64,000 bases of DNA from Cyanobacterium stanieri LEGE 03274 (GTDB taxonomy: Bacteria; Cyanobacteriota; Cyanobacteriia; Cyanobacteriales; Cyanobacteriaceae): NCBI RefSeq assembly GCF_015207825.1, contig NZ_JADEWC010000002.1, positions 1-64,000 on the forward strand, written 5' to 3'. Both the position numbers and the translations under genes were made by a program. Shown one piece after another: positions 54,691 through 64,000 of this stretch. Positions within the stretch are counted from its first letter, which is position 1. Each line of letters opens with the position of its first letter. The notes beneath the pieces were generated by a model, which saw only the letters and a program-made list of their open reading frames with translations, ran no database searches and was not told where the DNA came from.

Positions 54691-57600
54691 TTAACTTCCT
54701 CCAACTCTGGCAACATCTTGGGCGTTAGCTTCAAATGCCGCATTTAACGCTTCATCACCGCTTAAACCAGAATTAATTGCCTCTTTTAGTGCCTCTAAAA
54801 CTCGCTTATAATCACGGGGCATTACCTTGACAAATTTACTGATATTTTCCTGCCAATGAGCGAGGACTTTCTCAGCTTTTTTACTATTAGTAAGCTGTTG
54901 ATGATTAGTAATTAATTGTTTTAATTCGGCAATTTCCGAAGCATCTTCGAGGGTTTCTAAGCCAACCATCTCAGTATTGCAACGGGTGGCAAAATCTCCT
55001 TTTTCATCGAGAATATAGGCAACACCGCCACTCATACCAGCGGCAAAATTGCGCCCTGTATCGCCGATAATGACTACTTTACCCCCTGTCATGTATTCGC
55101 AACCATGATCGCCCACACCTTCAACTATGGCGGTGACTCCTGAGTTACGCACACAAAAACGCTCTCCCGCAATGCCCGAAATATAGGCTTCTCCACTGGT
55201 AGCGCCATAAAAGGCAACGTTACCAACGATAATATTTTCCTCAGCTTCAAAGGTGGCTTTTTTGTCGGGATAAACGATGATTTTTCCACCGCTTAAGCCT
55301 TTACCGATATAGTCATTGGCATCTCCTTCTAACTCGAGAGTAACGCCCTTGGGTACAAAAGCGCCTAAACTTTGCCCAGCACTGCCGATGAAGTGTAAAT
55401 GCACCGTATCCTCTGGTAAACCTTGCCAGTGGTTTTTGGTAATCTCGTTACCTAGGATAGTACCCACCACACGATTAGTATTTTTGATGGGGAGGGTGGC
55501 GGTAACTTTTTCCCCCGTTGCGATCGCACCTTTACACAAATCCAGTAGGGTAGTAATATCGAGGGATTTTTCTAAATCATGATTTTGTTTGATGGTACAA
55601 TGGCGAGGCACAGTAGGATCGATTTCAGGTTGATAAAGGATGGGTGATATATCAATACCCTTGGCTTTCCAATGATCGATCGCCCCTTTAGGTTCTAATA
55701 CATCTGTACGTCCTACCATTTCATCCACTGTACGGAAACCCAACTGTGCCATGATTTCCCGCATTTCTTGGGCAATAAATTTCATGAAATTAACCGTATG
55801 GGCAGGATCTCCCGTAAATTTGGCACGAAGTTCGGGGTTTTGAGTGGCAACCCCCACAGGGCAAGTATTGAGATGACACACACGCATCATGATACATCCA
55901 AGACTGACGAGGGGGGCAGTGGAAAAACCATATTCTTCTGCACCCAACAAAGTGGCGATCGCAATGTCGCGCCCAGTTTTCATTTGTCCGTCAGTTTCCA
56001 CCACAATGCGACTACGGAGATTATTTAATAACAAGGTTTGATGGGTTTCCGCCAAACCTAATTCCCACGGTAATCCAGCGTGTTTAATGGAAGTTTTGGG
56101 AGATGCCCCCGTACCACCATCATAGCCAGAAATGAGAACCACATCAGCCTTGGCCTTGGCAACTCCAGAAGCGATAGTGCCTACCCCCACTTCTGACACT
56201 AACTTAACGTTAATTCGGGCGTTGCGGTTAGCATTTTTCAAATCATGGATTAACTCCGCCAAATCCTCGATGGAATAAATATCATGGTGGGGAGGAGGAG
56301 AAATTAAACCCACCCCGGGGGTAGAATAACGCACCTTAGCAATCCAAGGATAAACCTTCTTACCCGGTAACTGTCCCCCTTCTCCCGGTTTCGCACCCTG
56401 CGCCATCTTAATTTGAATTTCCTTGGCTTGGGAAAGATAAAGGCTATTTACCCCAAAACGTCCACTAGCCACCTGCTTAATGGCACTATTTTTCGAGTCT
56501 CCTTGATCATTAATCCAAGTGTAGCGCTCGGGGTCTTCCCCCCCTTCCCCTGTGTTGGATTTACCACCGATACGATTCATGGCAATGGCGAGGGATTCAT
56601 GGGCTTCTTTGGAAATTGAACCATAGCTCATTGCCCCCGTTTTAAACCGTCTCATGATATTCTCAATGGGTTCTACTTTCTCGATGGGGATGGATTCCCG
56701 TTGCTTAAATTCCAATAAATCCCGCAAACGGAAATAATGTTTACCATGATCATTGATCATCTGGGAGTAGGCTTTAAATAGTTGATAATCCCCCTCCCTT
56801 ACCGCTTGTTGTAGGGTGTGGATGGTTTGGGGATTGAAAAGGTGCGCTTCTCCATCCTTACGCCATTGATATTCACCGCCCACATCGAGGGTATGTCCAT
56901 TTACCTGTCTTTGGGGGAAACCGTGGTTATGACGCATGATGGTTTCCTCGGCAATTACTGCCAAATCGACCCCCTGTAAACGGGAAGCAGTACCAGTGAA
57001 ATATTTATGAATGACACTATCATTTAAGCCCACAGACTCGAAAATTTGCGCTCCTCGATAGCTTTGGATGGTGGAAATACCAATTTTGGAGGCGATTTTA
57101 ATTACCCCTTTAGTAACACATTTAATGTAGTTATAGACGGCGGTATCGTAATCTACCCCTGTGATCAATTTTTCCTTGATCATCTGGTTAATGGTTTCAT
57201 AGGCGAGGTAAGGATTAATAGCACCGCAACCATAACCAAGGAGGAGGGCGAAATGGTGAACTTCTTTGGGTTCTCCTGATTCAAGAATTAAGCCCACAAG
57301 GGTGCGGGTGCCGTTGCGGATGAGATGGTGATGTAACCCTGATACCGCCAAGAGGGCAGGAATGGGGGCATTATTTTCATCTACGGTGCGATCGCTCAAA
57401 ATTACATGGGTGCATCCCTGTTCAATGGCTTGATCTACCTGTGCATAAAGGCTCTCCAAGGCTTCTTCTAGTCCTTTTACCCCATCTTTGGGGTTGAATA
57501 CGATGGGGAAGGTTTCTGCTTTGAATTGATGGGATCGATTCTCCCCATCTCCCTTTGATAAGGGGGGCGTTAAAGATTTCAGTTTGGCTAGTTCCTCATT

Positions 57601-59313
57601 GGTGATCACAGGGCTTTTTAGGGCGATGAGGTGACAACTTTCGGGTTGGGGGTTGAGCAGATTTCCTTCCCTACCAATGGTTGTTTCGGGGGAGGTGATA
57701 ATGGCTTCTCGGATGGAGTCTATGGGGGGGTTAGTTACTTGGGCAAATAGTTGTTTGAAGTAGTCGTATAAGAGTTTGGGTTTATCACTCAACACCGCTA
57801 GGGGAGTATCTATACCCATTGCACCGATCGCCTCTACCCCGTTAGTTGCCATGGGAGCGAGTAACATTCGCAAGTCTTCAAAGGTATAACCGAAGGTTTG
57901 TTGGAGGGGTATGAGATCTCCCCCAGCCCCCCTTGATAAGGGAGGAGTAGAGGGCAAGTCATCGAGGGTATATAAATTTTTGTCGAGCCATTGTTGATAG
58001 GGTTTTTCCGTGACGATCGCCTTTTTTACTTCCTCATCCGCTACGATGCGCCCTGCTTCCATATCCACCAAAAACATCTGCCCGGGTTGCAATCTGCCTT
58101 TAGATTCCACCCTTTCTGGTTCGATGGGCAATACTCCGGCTTCTGATGCCATGATGACTAAACCATCTTTGGTGACGGTATATCTGGAGGGGCGTAAGCC
58201 GTTGCGATCCAAAATGGCGCCGATTTGTTTACCATCGGTAAAGGCGATGGAGGCAGGGCCATCCCAAGGTTCCATTAAACAGGAGTGATATTGATAAAAG
58301 GCTTTTTTGTCTGCGTCCATGGATTCATGCCCCGTCCAGGGTTCAGGAATCATCATCATCACGGCATGGGGAACGCTACGCCCACTTAATACCAGCATTT
58401 CGAGGGCGTTATCAAAGATGAGGGAGTCACTACCATCAATGTTAATAATGGGTTGGATTTTTGCCATGTCTTCCCCAAATAAGTCGGACTCAAAGAGGGC
58501 TTGTCGCGCGCGCATCCAGTTGGTATTACCTTTTAGGGTATTAATTTCCCCGTTGTGGGTGATGTAGCGGTAGGGGTGCGCCCTTTCCCAACTGGGGAAG
58601 GTGTTGGTGCTAAATCTGGAGTGGACGAGGGCCAGGGCGGTTTCTAGGGCGGGGTTATTAAGATCCACATAGTATTTGCCTACTTGGGCGGGGGTTAGCA
58701 TTCCTTTATATACGATGGTACGGCTGGAGATGGTGGCAGGATACCAATACTCATCAATGTTAGTGGTTTTGATGGCACGGTGCGATCGCTTCCTAATTAC
58801 AAATAGGGTGCGCTCGAAGGCAAGATTATCGGTGATGTTGGGGTTTTTGGCGATGAATACCTGTTGTACAAAAGGCTCACTAATTAAGGCACTTTTTCCC
58901 AAATCAGAATTATCGGTGGGTACGTCTCGCCAACCTAATACCTTCTGCCCTTCTTCGGCGACTACTTCTTCAAAGGCTTTTCTGGCTTTCTGTCTTGCTT
59001 CTGGGTTGGGGGAGGTGAAAATCATCCCTACGGCATAATCTCCTTCGGGGGGGAGGGCTATTCCTAATTTTTTCGCTTCCTCATTCATGAAGCTGTGGGG
59101 AATTTGCATCAGTATTCCTGCGCCGTCTCCTGTGTTGGGTTCAGCACCACAACCGCCCCGATGGTCAAGGTTAATTAAAATTGTTAATGCTTGTTGTACT
59201 GTATCGTGAGATTTTTTCCCGTATTTATGCACTACGAAGCCCACACCACAGGCATCATGTTCATTTTGTGGATCGTATAATCCTTGTTTTTTGGGTATAT
59301 TATTTACGGTCAT
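54691..59313 (-). CDS. gltB: Glutamate synthase large subunit (GOGAT)
   Basis: Makes two glutamates from glutamine and 2-oxoglutarate; central to ammonia assimilation. The 1540-residue protein has the N-terminal amidotransferase nucleophile Cys22 in [10 protein letters not shown] with [20 protein letters not shown], the central and FMN domains ([36 protein letters not shown]), the 3Fe-4S cysteines in [19 protein letters not shown] and the C-terminal GXGXG helix. The N-terminal style ([11 protein letters not shown]) points to the NADH-type GltB and not ferredoxin-type GlsF; gltD is not adjacent. Two short Pro/Gly-rich inserts ([20 protein letters not shown]) come from inserted repeats. AGGAAG precedes the ATG. 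Confidence 0.96.
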   Translation of the reverse strand: MTVNNIPKKQGLYDPQNEHDACGVGFVVHKYGKKSHDTVQQALTILINLDHRGGCGAEPNTGDGAGILMQIPHSFMNEEAKKLGIALPPEGDYAVGMIFTSPNPEARQKARKAFEEVVAEEGQKVLGWRDVPTDNSDLGKSALISEPFVQQVFIAKNPNITDNLAFERTLFVIRKRSHRAIKTTNIDEYWYPATISSRTIVYKGMLTPAQVGKYYVDLNNPALETALALVHSRFSTNTFPSWERAHPYRYITHNGEINTLKGNTNWMRARQALFESDLFGEDMAKIQPIINIDGSDSLIFDNALEMLVLSGRSVPHAVMMMIPEPWTGHESMDADKKAFYQYHSCLMEPWDGPASIAFTDGKQIGAILDRNGLRPSRYTVTKDGLVIMASEAGVLPIEPERVESKGRLQPGQMFLVDMEAGRIVADEEVKKAIVTEKPYQQWLDKNLYTLDDLPSTPPLSRGAGGDLIPLQQTFGYTFEDLRMLLAPMATNGVEAIGAMGIDTPLAVLSDKPKLLYDYFKQLFAQVTNPPIDSIREAIITSPETTIGREGNLLNPQPESCHLIALKSPVITNEELAKLKSLTPPLSKGDGENRSHQFKAETFPIVFNPKDGVKGLEEALESLYAQVDQAIEQGCTHVILSDRTVDENNAPIPALLAVSGLHHHLIRNGTRTLVGLILESGEPKEVHHFALLLGYGCGAINPYLAYETINQMIKEKLITGVDYDTAVYNYIKCVTKGVIKIASKIGISTIQSYRGAQIFESVGLNDSVIHKYFTGTASRLQGVDLAVIAEETIMRHNHGFPQRQVNGHTLDVGGEYQWRKDGEAHLFNPQTIHTLQQAVREGDYQLFKAYSQMINDHGKHYFRLRDLLEFKQRESIPIEKVEPIENIMRRFKTGAMSYGSISKEAHESLAIAMNRIGGKSNTGEGGEDPERYTWINDQGDSKNSAIKQVASGRFGVNSLYLSQAKEIQIKMAQGAKPGEGGQLPGKKVYPWIAKVRYSTPGVGLISPPPHHDIYSIEDLAELIHDLKNANRNARINVKLVSEVGVGTIASGVAKAKADVVLISGYDGGTGASPKTSIKHAGLPWELGLAETHQTLLLNNLRSRIVVETDGQMKTGRDIAIATLLGAEEYGFSTAPLVSLGCIMMRVCHLNTCPVGVATQNPELRAKFTGDPAHTVNFMKFIAQEMREIMAQLGFRTVDEMVGRTDVLEPKGAIDHWKAKGIDISPILYQPEIDPTVPRHCTIKQNHDLEKSLDITTLLDLCKGAIATGEKVTATLPIKNTNRVVGTILGNEITKNHWQGLPEDTVHLHFIGSAGQSLGAFVPKGVTLELEGDANDYIGKGLSGGKIIVYPDKKATFEAEENIIVGNVAFYGATSGEAYISGIAGERFCVRNSGVTAIVEGVGDHGCEYMTGGKVVIIGDTGRNFAAGMSGGVAYILDEKGDFATRCNTEMVGLETLEDASEIAELKQLITNHQQLTNSKKAEKVLAHWQENISKFVKVMPRDYKRVLEALKEAINSGLSGDEALNAAFEANAQDVARVGGS
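57540..57576. repeat. Palindromic repeat inserted in frame in gltB, site 1
   Basis: CTCCCTTTGATAAGGGGGGCG inside the gltB reading frame encodes [11 protein letters not shown] on the minus strand, around residue 585. It is an imperfect palindrome of the same type as those at 217-297 and keeps the frame open. Confidence 0.72.
57913..57954. repeat. Palindromic repeat inserted in frame in gltB, site 2
   Basis: CCCCCAGCCCCCCTTGATAAGGGAGGAG lies in frame inside gltB and encodes [13 protein letters not shown] around residue 460. The palindrome CCCCCCTTGATAAGGGAGG resembles the upstream-of-pilin repeats. Confidence 0.75.
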
Positions 59314-59492
59314 AATTGCTTCCTAAATTGTTGGTGTTAATTCGTGCAAATATAAAGAAAATATTAAGTCTAGCTCGGTTTTTCTCTCTATTTTTAGTTC
59401 TTTATATTATAGGAAGATTTATCAATGACCTCTCTTTTTTTGTCAGGTTTTTTACATAATATTAAGTTTGTTAAAGTTCTGCGAAGGTGTAG

Positions 59493-59537
59493 GAGCGATC
59501 GCACTGTAAAACGTAAAGGAACATTATGCGATCGCTC
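59493..59537. repeat. 11-bp inverted repeat built from two HIP1 sites
   Basis: GAGCGATCGCA at 59493 and TGCGATCGCTC at 59527 are perfect reverse complements with a 23-base spacer. The site is in the gap between gltB and the secreted-protein gene. It may be a hairpin or chance pairing of HIP1 octamers; no T-run follows. Confidence 0.6.
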
Positions 59538-59590
59538 ATAGTACAATCTTTTAAGATATGTTAGTTATAAAGTTTTAATTTGTTTCAGAC

Positions 59591-60199
59591 CTACCGAGAT
59601 AGAATGGAAACATCCCTAAATTGAGCCGTTGTACGAGACGCTGGACTTACACCCTCAACTTGAAACCCAATTTCAAGAAGGGCTAATTGGGTTGTTTGAG
59701 AGGTCATATTATCAAATGTTAGTGTTAATCTCACTGGCACATCATAAACAAATGTACTTCTAGGGTGACCAGATCTTTGATTACCTCCTAGGCGAAGAGT
59801 TTTTATGCTGAATAGATCTCCCAAACTAGAAATAGCTCTTGAAGGAGCTTCCCACCCATGAATAGTTCTACTACGGTAAATAGTTAATGTTGTATTAGTT
59901 TGATCTCCAATATTTGTAATGAGTACATCACAGTTTGCAGTATTATCGCTCCCTCTGACACATCCTTGTAATTCAAATCTAAATCCATTTGTTTCAATTC
60001 GTTGAGGGGACATCACATTATTTTGCCCTACATTGTCTTGAACTAATGTTCCACAAACAACATTTCCTGATTGATTTCGCACACATGCCTCTTGTGCTAA
60101 AGCAGTAGAAGAAATCATATCAAAGGTGATTACTCCTATAATGGATAAACCTGTAGAAATCATCAAATTTAATGGTGTATAAATATTAAATAGCTTCAT
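59591..60199 (-). CDS. Secreted protein of unknown function
   Basis: From the ATG at 60199 it is a 202-residue protein with a signal peptide ending about SSTALAQEA. The mature part is beta-rich with Cys pairs (EACVRNQSGNVVCG; LQGCVRGSDNTANC), and Thr/Asn-rich segments such as NIGDQTNTTLTIYRS. I do not recognise a family. It is probably periplasmic or exported. A GTG at 60226 would add nine residues. The gene is transcribed alone, upstream of a full ~150-bp repeat. Confidence 0.65.
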   Translation of the reverse strand: MKLFNIYTPLNLMISTGLSIIGVITFDMISSTALAQEACVRNQSGNVVCGTLVQDNVGQNNVMSPQRIETNGFRFELQGCVRGSDNTANCDVLITNIGDQTNTTLTIYRSRTIHGWEAPSRAISSLGDLFSIKTLRLGGNQRSGHPRSTFVYDVPVRLTLTFDNMTSQTTQLALLEIGFQVEGVSPASRTTAQFRDVSILSR

Positions 60200-60289
60200 A
60201 AGATAATTACTCTTGTAGGATCTCACTTTATCTTATAATTAAACTATCAATTCTTGTAGATAAAAAATATTTTGATGAGTAGATAATTA

Positions 60290-60440
60290 ATATCAAGTTC
60301 GGATAATTAGTTATCAATAGATTGTATTTTTATACTTGCCCCACCTTGTAATGAATTACAAGGCTAATAGTTTATCGTTCAATAAATTGAACTGAGATAT
60401 TAATATTGCTAATTTCTAAGTGCTCAAGGGGATTCAATAT
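60290..60440 (-). repeat. ~150-bp palindromic repeat with compensatory hairpin change
   Basis: A full-length copy from ATATCAAGTTCGGATAATTA to a decayed right end TTCAATAT. Its second hairpin reads CCTTGTAAT-GA-ATTACAAGG where other copies read CCGTGTAAT...ATTACACGG, so a G-C pair is replaced by T-A on both strands and the stem is kept. Confidence 0.85.
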
Positions 60441-60605
60441 AATACCAATCCTAAATCATCTATGAGAATTCTAACTTGAATTGCTCTAAAAAAAGGGGGT
60501 TAAGAGGGATTAATTTTTTATGACTCATTTAAGACTGCTATATGTTTAGCTAAAAATTTTCTGTGTTACTGAATTTTATTTAAAGTGTACCGAAAAATTA
60601 ATTAA

Positions 60606-60629
60606 TGTAGAGACGAAATCGCCCCTACA
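60606..60629 (-). terminator. Hairpin after hemC, terminator-like
   Basis: TGTAGAGACGA and TCGCCCCTACA pair fully if two G-T wobbles are allowed on the minus strand, with a two-base loop. A T-rich stretch follows within ~10 bases downstream of hemC. It is also a common type of dispersed cyanobacterial palindrome. Confidence 0.55.
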
Positions 60630-60638
60630 CAATAAAAA

Positions 60639-61601
60639 TTAGCGATCAATTTCTGCAAGGATAGCAGCTAAGATTTCCCCTGCCCCTTGATTTTTGAGTT
60701 TTTCGGCTAACTCTTGACCTATTTTTTCAGCTTGGGTGCGATCGCCCGTTACACTATCTTTAAGTAACTGTTGACCATCTAAACTAGCAACCATCCCCAC
60801 CAAAGTTAACTGATTCCCTTCAATGGAAGTATTAACCCCAATAGGTACTTGACATCCGCCCTCTAATACTCGTAAAAAGGAGCGCTCGGCGAGGGTACAA
60901 TCAAGGGTATCTTGATCTTGAATTGCCTTAATAATCTCTAAAACAGCTTCATCACCAGTGCGACACTCAATGCCCAAAGCCCCTTGCCCCACGGCATGGA
61001 GAGAGATTTCACTAGGGATAACTTGATGGATGCGATCGCCCATATCCAACCTTTCTAACCCTGCTACGGCCAAGATAATGGCATCATATTCCCCAGCGTC
61101 CAACTTCGCCAAACGGGTGTTTACATTACCACGGACATCCTTAAAAGTAAGATGAGGATAATGGTGGCGCAACTGGGCAAGACGACGTAGAGAAGAAGTA
61201 CCAATGACAGCGCCTTCGGGAAGGGTATCTAACTGTTTATCCTTATGTTTTTCATTCACCACCAAAGCATCGGCAGGATTTACCCTTTTGCTAACACAAC
61301 CCAACATTAAGCCATCGGGTAAATTAGTGGGTAAATCTTTCAACGAATGCACAGCAAAATCAACTTCCTTGTTAATCATGCCCAACTCTAATTCCTTGGT
61401 GAATAAACCCTTATCACCGATTTTAGCCAAGGCAACATCAAGGATTTTATCCCCTTGGGTACTCATTTTTTCCACCTCAAAATCTATGTGGGGGAAATGG
61501 GTTTCTAATTCTTTTTTTACCCAATAGGTTTGAACCAAAGCCAAATTACTTTTACGAGTACCAATTACAATAGTACGTTCACTATCATTAGATGCGGTCA
61601 T
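60639..61601 (-). CDS. hemC: Porphobilinogen deaminase (hydroxymethylbilane synthase)
   Basis: Joins four porphobilinogens to hydroxymethylbilane, needed for chlorophyll, haem and phycobilins. The 320-residue protein has [37 protein letters not shown] with the Asp and Lys of the active site, [31 protein letters not shown] and the cofactor-binding Cys in [13 protein letters not shown]. Full length. Confidence 0.97.
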   Translation of the reverse strand: MTASNDSERTIVIGTRKSNLALVQTYWVKKELETHFPHIDFEVEKMSTQGDKILDVALAKIGDKGLFTKELELGMINKEVDFAVHSLKDLPTNLPDGLMLGCVSKRVNPADALVVNEKHKDKQLDTLPEGAVIGTSSLRRLAQLRHHYPHLTFKDVRGNVNTRLAKLDAGEYDAIILAVAGLERLDMGDRIHQVIPSEISLHAVGQGALGIECRTGDEAVLEIIKAIQDQDTLDCTLAERSFLRVLEGGCQVPIGVNTSIEGNQLTLVGMVASLDGQQLLKDSVTGDRTQAEKIGQELAEKLKNQGAGEILAAILAEIDR

Positions 61602-61765
61602 ATAAATAGTTTTTATAGAAATTTTAACGACTCGATCTAGGTTATCAGAAAAAAGGTGCGAAAACCTCTCACTGTTACGGTAGATTAATGATCCTAGTTA
61701 TTTTTTTTGTAAAGTTTTGTGATACTATTAAGATTTTCCCGTGCCAAAAATAGAGAGAGGAGGAA

Positions 61766-63244
61766 ATGATTAACACTTTCACCCTACAAAGGGAATGGTT
61801 TTCCAATGTTAAAGAAGATCTTTTAGCTGGTGCAGTGGTAGGTTTGGCGTTGATTCCTGAGGCGATCGCCTTTTCAATCATTGCAGGGGTTGATCCCAAA
61901 GTAGGCTTATACGCTTCATTTATCATAGCAGTAACTACCGCCTTTTTAGGGGGAAGACCAGGTTCTATTTCTGCAGCCACGGGGGCTATGGCGTTATTAA
62001 TGATTGATCTAGTCAAAGATTATGGCATAGAATATCTTTTTGCCGCCACCCTCCTCACAGGTATTCTCCAACTTATCTTTGGCATCCTCAAACTAGGAAA
62101 ACAAATGAAATATGTTCCTAGGGCGGTGATGATGGGTTATATTAACGCCCTGGGGGTATTAATCTTTTTAGCACAACTACCCCAATTAACTAACGTACCC
62201 TCGGCAGTATATGCTATTACCATCGGTTCATTGTTAATCATTTATATTTTACCCAGATTTACTCAGGTTGTACCCTCCCCGTTAGTTGCTTTATTGGTGG
62301 CAACGGTGGTTACGGTGGTTTTAAACTTAGATGTAAACTTAGGAGTGCCGACGGTGGGAGATATGGGGGAATTACCCGCCACATTACCTTTTTTCCGTTT
62401 ACCCGATGTACCCTTTAATTTAAAAACCTTACAAATTATCTTGCCTTTTTCCCTAACCATGGCATTGGTGGGTTTATTAGCTTCATTTTTAACCGCTGCC
62501 TTAGTAGATGAATTAACTGATACCCCTAGCAACAAAAATCAGGAAGCCAAAGGGCAGGGTATCGCCAACATTATCACCTCTTTTTTCGGGGGTATGGCAG
62601 GATGTGGCATGATTGGGCAATCGGTGATAAATGTGCAGTCGGGGGGTAGGGGGCGACTTTCTACTTTTTCGGCAGGAATGTTTTTGTTATTTGCCATTTT
62701 GGTATTGCAACAGTGGGTGCAAAGGATGCCCATGGGGGCTTTGGTGGCGGTGATGATTATGGTATCGGTGGGTACTATTCGTTGGTCATCTTTTAAGAAT
62801 ATTAAACGTACTCCTCCTAATGAAACCATTGTGATGTTGAGTACCATGATTGTTACGGTGGTTACCAGTAATTTTGCTTTGGGGGTAATTACGGGAATTA
62901 TTTTAAGGACGATCTTTTTTTCCCGTCAAATTGCGGAATTGGTATTTGTGGAGAAGGTGTTGGATGAGGAAAATTCTTTGTGTACTTATAATGTATCGGG
63001 GCAAATTTTCTTTGTTTCCATTGAGGAGTTTTATAGCAAATTTGATTTTGATGATTTGGTGGATAGGGTAGTTATTAATTTAACCCATGCTCATTTATGG
63101 GATCAAGGGGCGATCGCGGCTTTGGACAAAGTGATGATCAAATTTCGTCGCAATGGCGCTGATGTGGAGTTAATCGGCTTAAATGAAGCCAGTGCCACTC
63201 TATTGGAAAATCTTGGTACTTTCAAAGAGGCAAAATTAACGTAA
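61766..63244 (+). CDS. SulP-family anion transporter with STAS domain
   Basis: Inner-membrane transporter for sulfate, bicarbonate or related anions. The 492-residue protein has ~10-12 hydrophobic segments with [40 protein letters not shown] and the conserved [12 protein letters not shown], and a C-terminal STAS domain from ~415 ([28 protein letters not shown]). It is shorter than BicA, so sulfate or another anion is as likely as bicarbonate. GAGGAGG lies directly before the ATG, a strong ribosome-binding site. Confidence 0.9.
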   Translation: MINTFTLQREWFSNVKEDLLAGAVVGLALIPEAIAFSIIAGVDPKVGLYASFIIAVTTAFLGGRPGSISAATGAMALLMIDLVKDYGIEYLFAATLLTGILQLIFGILKLGKQMKYVPRAVMMGYINALGVLIFLAQLPQLTNVPSAVYAITIGSLLIIYILPRFTQVVPSPLVALLVATVVTVVLNLDVNLGVPTVGDMGELPATLPFFRLPDVPFNLKTLQIILPFSLTMALVGLLASFLTAALVDELTDTPSNKNQEAKGQGIANIITSFFGGMAGCGMIGQSVINVQSGGRGRLSTFSAGMFLLFAILVLQQWVQRMPMGALVAVMIMVSVGTIRWSSFKNIKRTPPNETIVMLSTMIVTVVTSNFALGVITGIILRTIFFSRQIAELVFVEKVLDEENSLCTYNVSGQIFFVSIEEFYSKFDFDDLVDRVVINLTHAHLWDQGAIAALDKVMIKFRRNGADVELIGLNEASATLLENLGTFKEAKLT

Positions 63245-63301
63245 CGGGGAGTATGGGGGTGATAGAGTGATGAGGAGTTAGGATAATAATAGTTTGATTA
63301 T

Positions 63302-63388
63302 TTAACCTCGATTCGGGATAAAGGGTTATGAGTAGTACAAGTGTTGGGGGTGTAAGTTAGAGGTGTGATGTTGTCTAATCACAGTGTA
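63302..63388 (+). repeat. ~86-bp dispersed repeat, copy 2
   Basis: TTAACCTCGATTCGGGATAA to AATCACAGTGTA, matching the copy at 15007. It ends exactly where the ~150-bp palindromic repeat begins, which suggests that the latter inserted into or next to it. Confidence 0.75.
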
Positions 63389-63537
63389 ATATCAAGTCCA
63401 CTTGACCATTTACAAATTAGTAATATCAATATCTTAGTTCAATTCATTGAACGAACGATTGTTAGCCGTGTAATTCATTACACGGTGGGGGGTACAAAGA
63501 TACAATCTATTGATAAGGAATTATGCGAACTTGACAT
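63389..63537 (+). repeat. ~150-bp palindromic interspersed repeat, full copy
   Basis: 149 bp from ATATCAAGTCCACTTGACCA to CGAACTTGACAT with both hairpins (GTTCAATTCATTGAAC; CCGTGTAATTCATTACACGG). Used as a reference copy for the family in the plus orientation. Confidence 0.88.
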
Positions 63538-63595
63538 AAAATATATTTTGACCACTAAAACCATAGATTATTACAAATATTACCACTATTCTCTA

Positions 63596-63646
63596 TTACC
63601 CATTCCCTGCCGACCCTAGAAAATTTTATCCCGAACTTCAAGTTAA
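63596..63646 (+). repeat. Short dispersed repeat ending TATCCCGAACTT, copy 2
   Basis: Matches 50349-50400: CCCATTCCCTGCC, AAATTTTATCCCGAAC and a final AGTTAAC. As at 50 kb, it follows a ~150-bp palindromic repeat at a short distance. Confidence 0.65.
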
Positions 63647-63647
63647 C

Positions 63648-64000
63648 TTAATATCCGAGGCGACACACAGCGAATAAAGTACCTTGAATTTCTACATTCT
63701 CGGGAGCTACTTTGATGGGATCATATTTAGGATTAGATGCTTTTAAAATTACTTCTTCAGGATTAAAGTAAATTCTTTTTAAAGTAGTGCCATAACCATC
63801 TACCCTAGCTGCGACAATTTCCCCTTCTTTGGCTTCTTTGCTAGATTTCATAATTACATAGTCTCCCTCGGTGATAAAATCTTCGATCATGCTATCCCCT
63901 ACTACCTTGAGGGCAAAACAATTGGGTTGATTAAACATGGAGGCAACGTCTAATTTTTCATGATCATCGGTAAAGGGTTCTACTAAGCCCCCTGCGGTGA
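63648..64000 (-). CDS. lexA: LexA-like repressor, C-terminal part (runs off the window)
   Basis: The minus-strand frame is open to the window end, so the N-terminal DNA-binding domain lies outside. The visible part is the S24 self-cleavage domain: the cleavage-site region TAGGLVEPFTDDHEKLDV, the catalytic Ser in KVVGDSMIEDFITEGDYV and the catalytic Lys in TTLKRIYF. In cyanobacteria LexA often controls functions beyond SOS, such as redox or carbon metabolism. The Ala-Gly cleavage pair appears to be kept here. The Met at 63938 is internal and not the true start. Confidence 0.88.
   Translation of the reverse strand, partial: TAGGLVEPFTDDHEKLDVASMFNQPNCFALKVVGDSMIEDFITEGDYVIMKSSKEAKEGEIVAARVDGYGTTLKRIYFNPEEVILKASNPKYDPIKVAPENVEIQGTLFAVCRLGY

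Noticed and set aside
55316-59038. Long plus-strand open frames opposite gltB
   Set aside because: They are mirror frames of a highly conserved gene with no ribosome-binding sites or recognisable products.
59314-59590. NtcA site (GTA-N8-TAC) upstream of gltB
   Set aside because: The closest match, GTCAGGTTTTTTAC, lacks the GTA half, so I do not call a nitrogen-control site.

Overview
The window is chromosomal DNA from a cyanobacterium. The evidence is dense HIP1 octamers (GCGATCGC), low G+C, and marker genes such as ndhD, psb32, a crr7-like gene, crtD-type desaturase, cyanobacterial gshA, GOGAT (gltB), and several cyanobacteria-restricted small families (DUF3082, DUF2605, DUF2973, ComFB). 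The style fits a unicellular Cyanobacterium/Geminocystis-type lineage, but I cannot fix genus from sequence alone. Most of the window is ordinary housekeeping DNA with short gene spacing and frequent strand switches.

Layout. 0.4-4.7 kb: two type IV pilin-like genes, an unknown secreted/TPR-like protein and a SPINDLY-type O-GlcNAc transferase (pilus and possible pilin glycosylation locus). 4.8-15 kb: Uma2-like protein, methyltransferase, prfA, orphan MbhD/DUF4040 membrane protein, panB, AMIN-amidase, FHA protein, copper P-ATPase, ComFB. 15-26 kb: TspO-like protein, cobalamin-binding-like protein bracketed by inverted repeats, DUF genes, deoC, rnc, nadD-like, hisA, MFS transporter, crr7-like, psb32, amino-acid binding protein. 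26-38 kb: ndhD, BI-1-like protein, tilS, tRNA-Thr and tRNA-Tyr, MerR regulator, gshA, thrC-moaD pair, uppS, pdhA, CIA30-like protein, a 56-aa membrane protein, folE. 38-50 kb: SDR, accA, lspA, bioY-bioB, murA, crtD-like, ABC exporter, aldehyde dehydrogenase. 50.5-59.3 kb: gltB with a duplicated 3' end enclosing an A+T-rich, HIP1-poor island. 59.5-64 kb: secreted protein, hemC, SulP transporter and the 3' part of lexA.

The most unusual region is 50.5-55.6 kb. A 288-codon fragment of gltB and the 3' end of intact gltB form a direct repeat with a 4198-bp period. Between them lie an operon-like trio (unknown 351-aa protein, winged-helix/zinc-finger-like 106-aa protein, PD-(D/E)XK nuclease-like 222-aa protein) and a cold-shock-domain/coiled-coil protein. 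This looks like a Campbell-type integrated defence-type island; the function is inference.

A second theme is repeats. A ~150-bp element with two internal hairpins and imperfect terminal inverted repeats occurs at least eight times, and one copy shows a compensatory base pair change in a hairpin. Other families include a ~86-bp repeat, a ~150-bp direct repeat next to ndhD, heptamer arrays on both sides of accA, and C-rich/G-rich palindromes, two of which have been inserted in frame inside gltB. murA appears to use a rare ATT start codon behind a perfect Shine-Dalgarno sequence.
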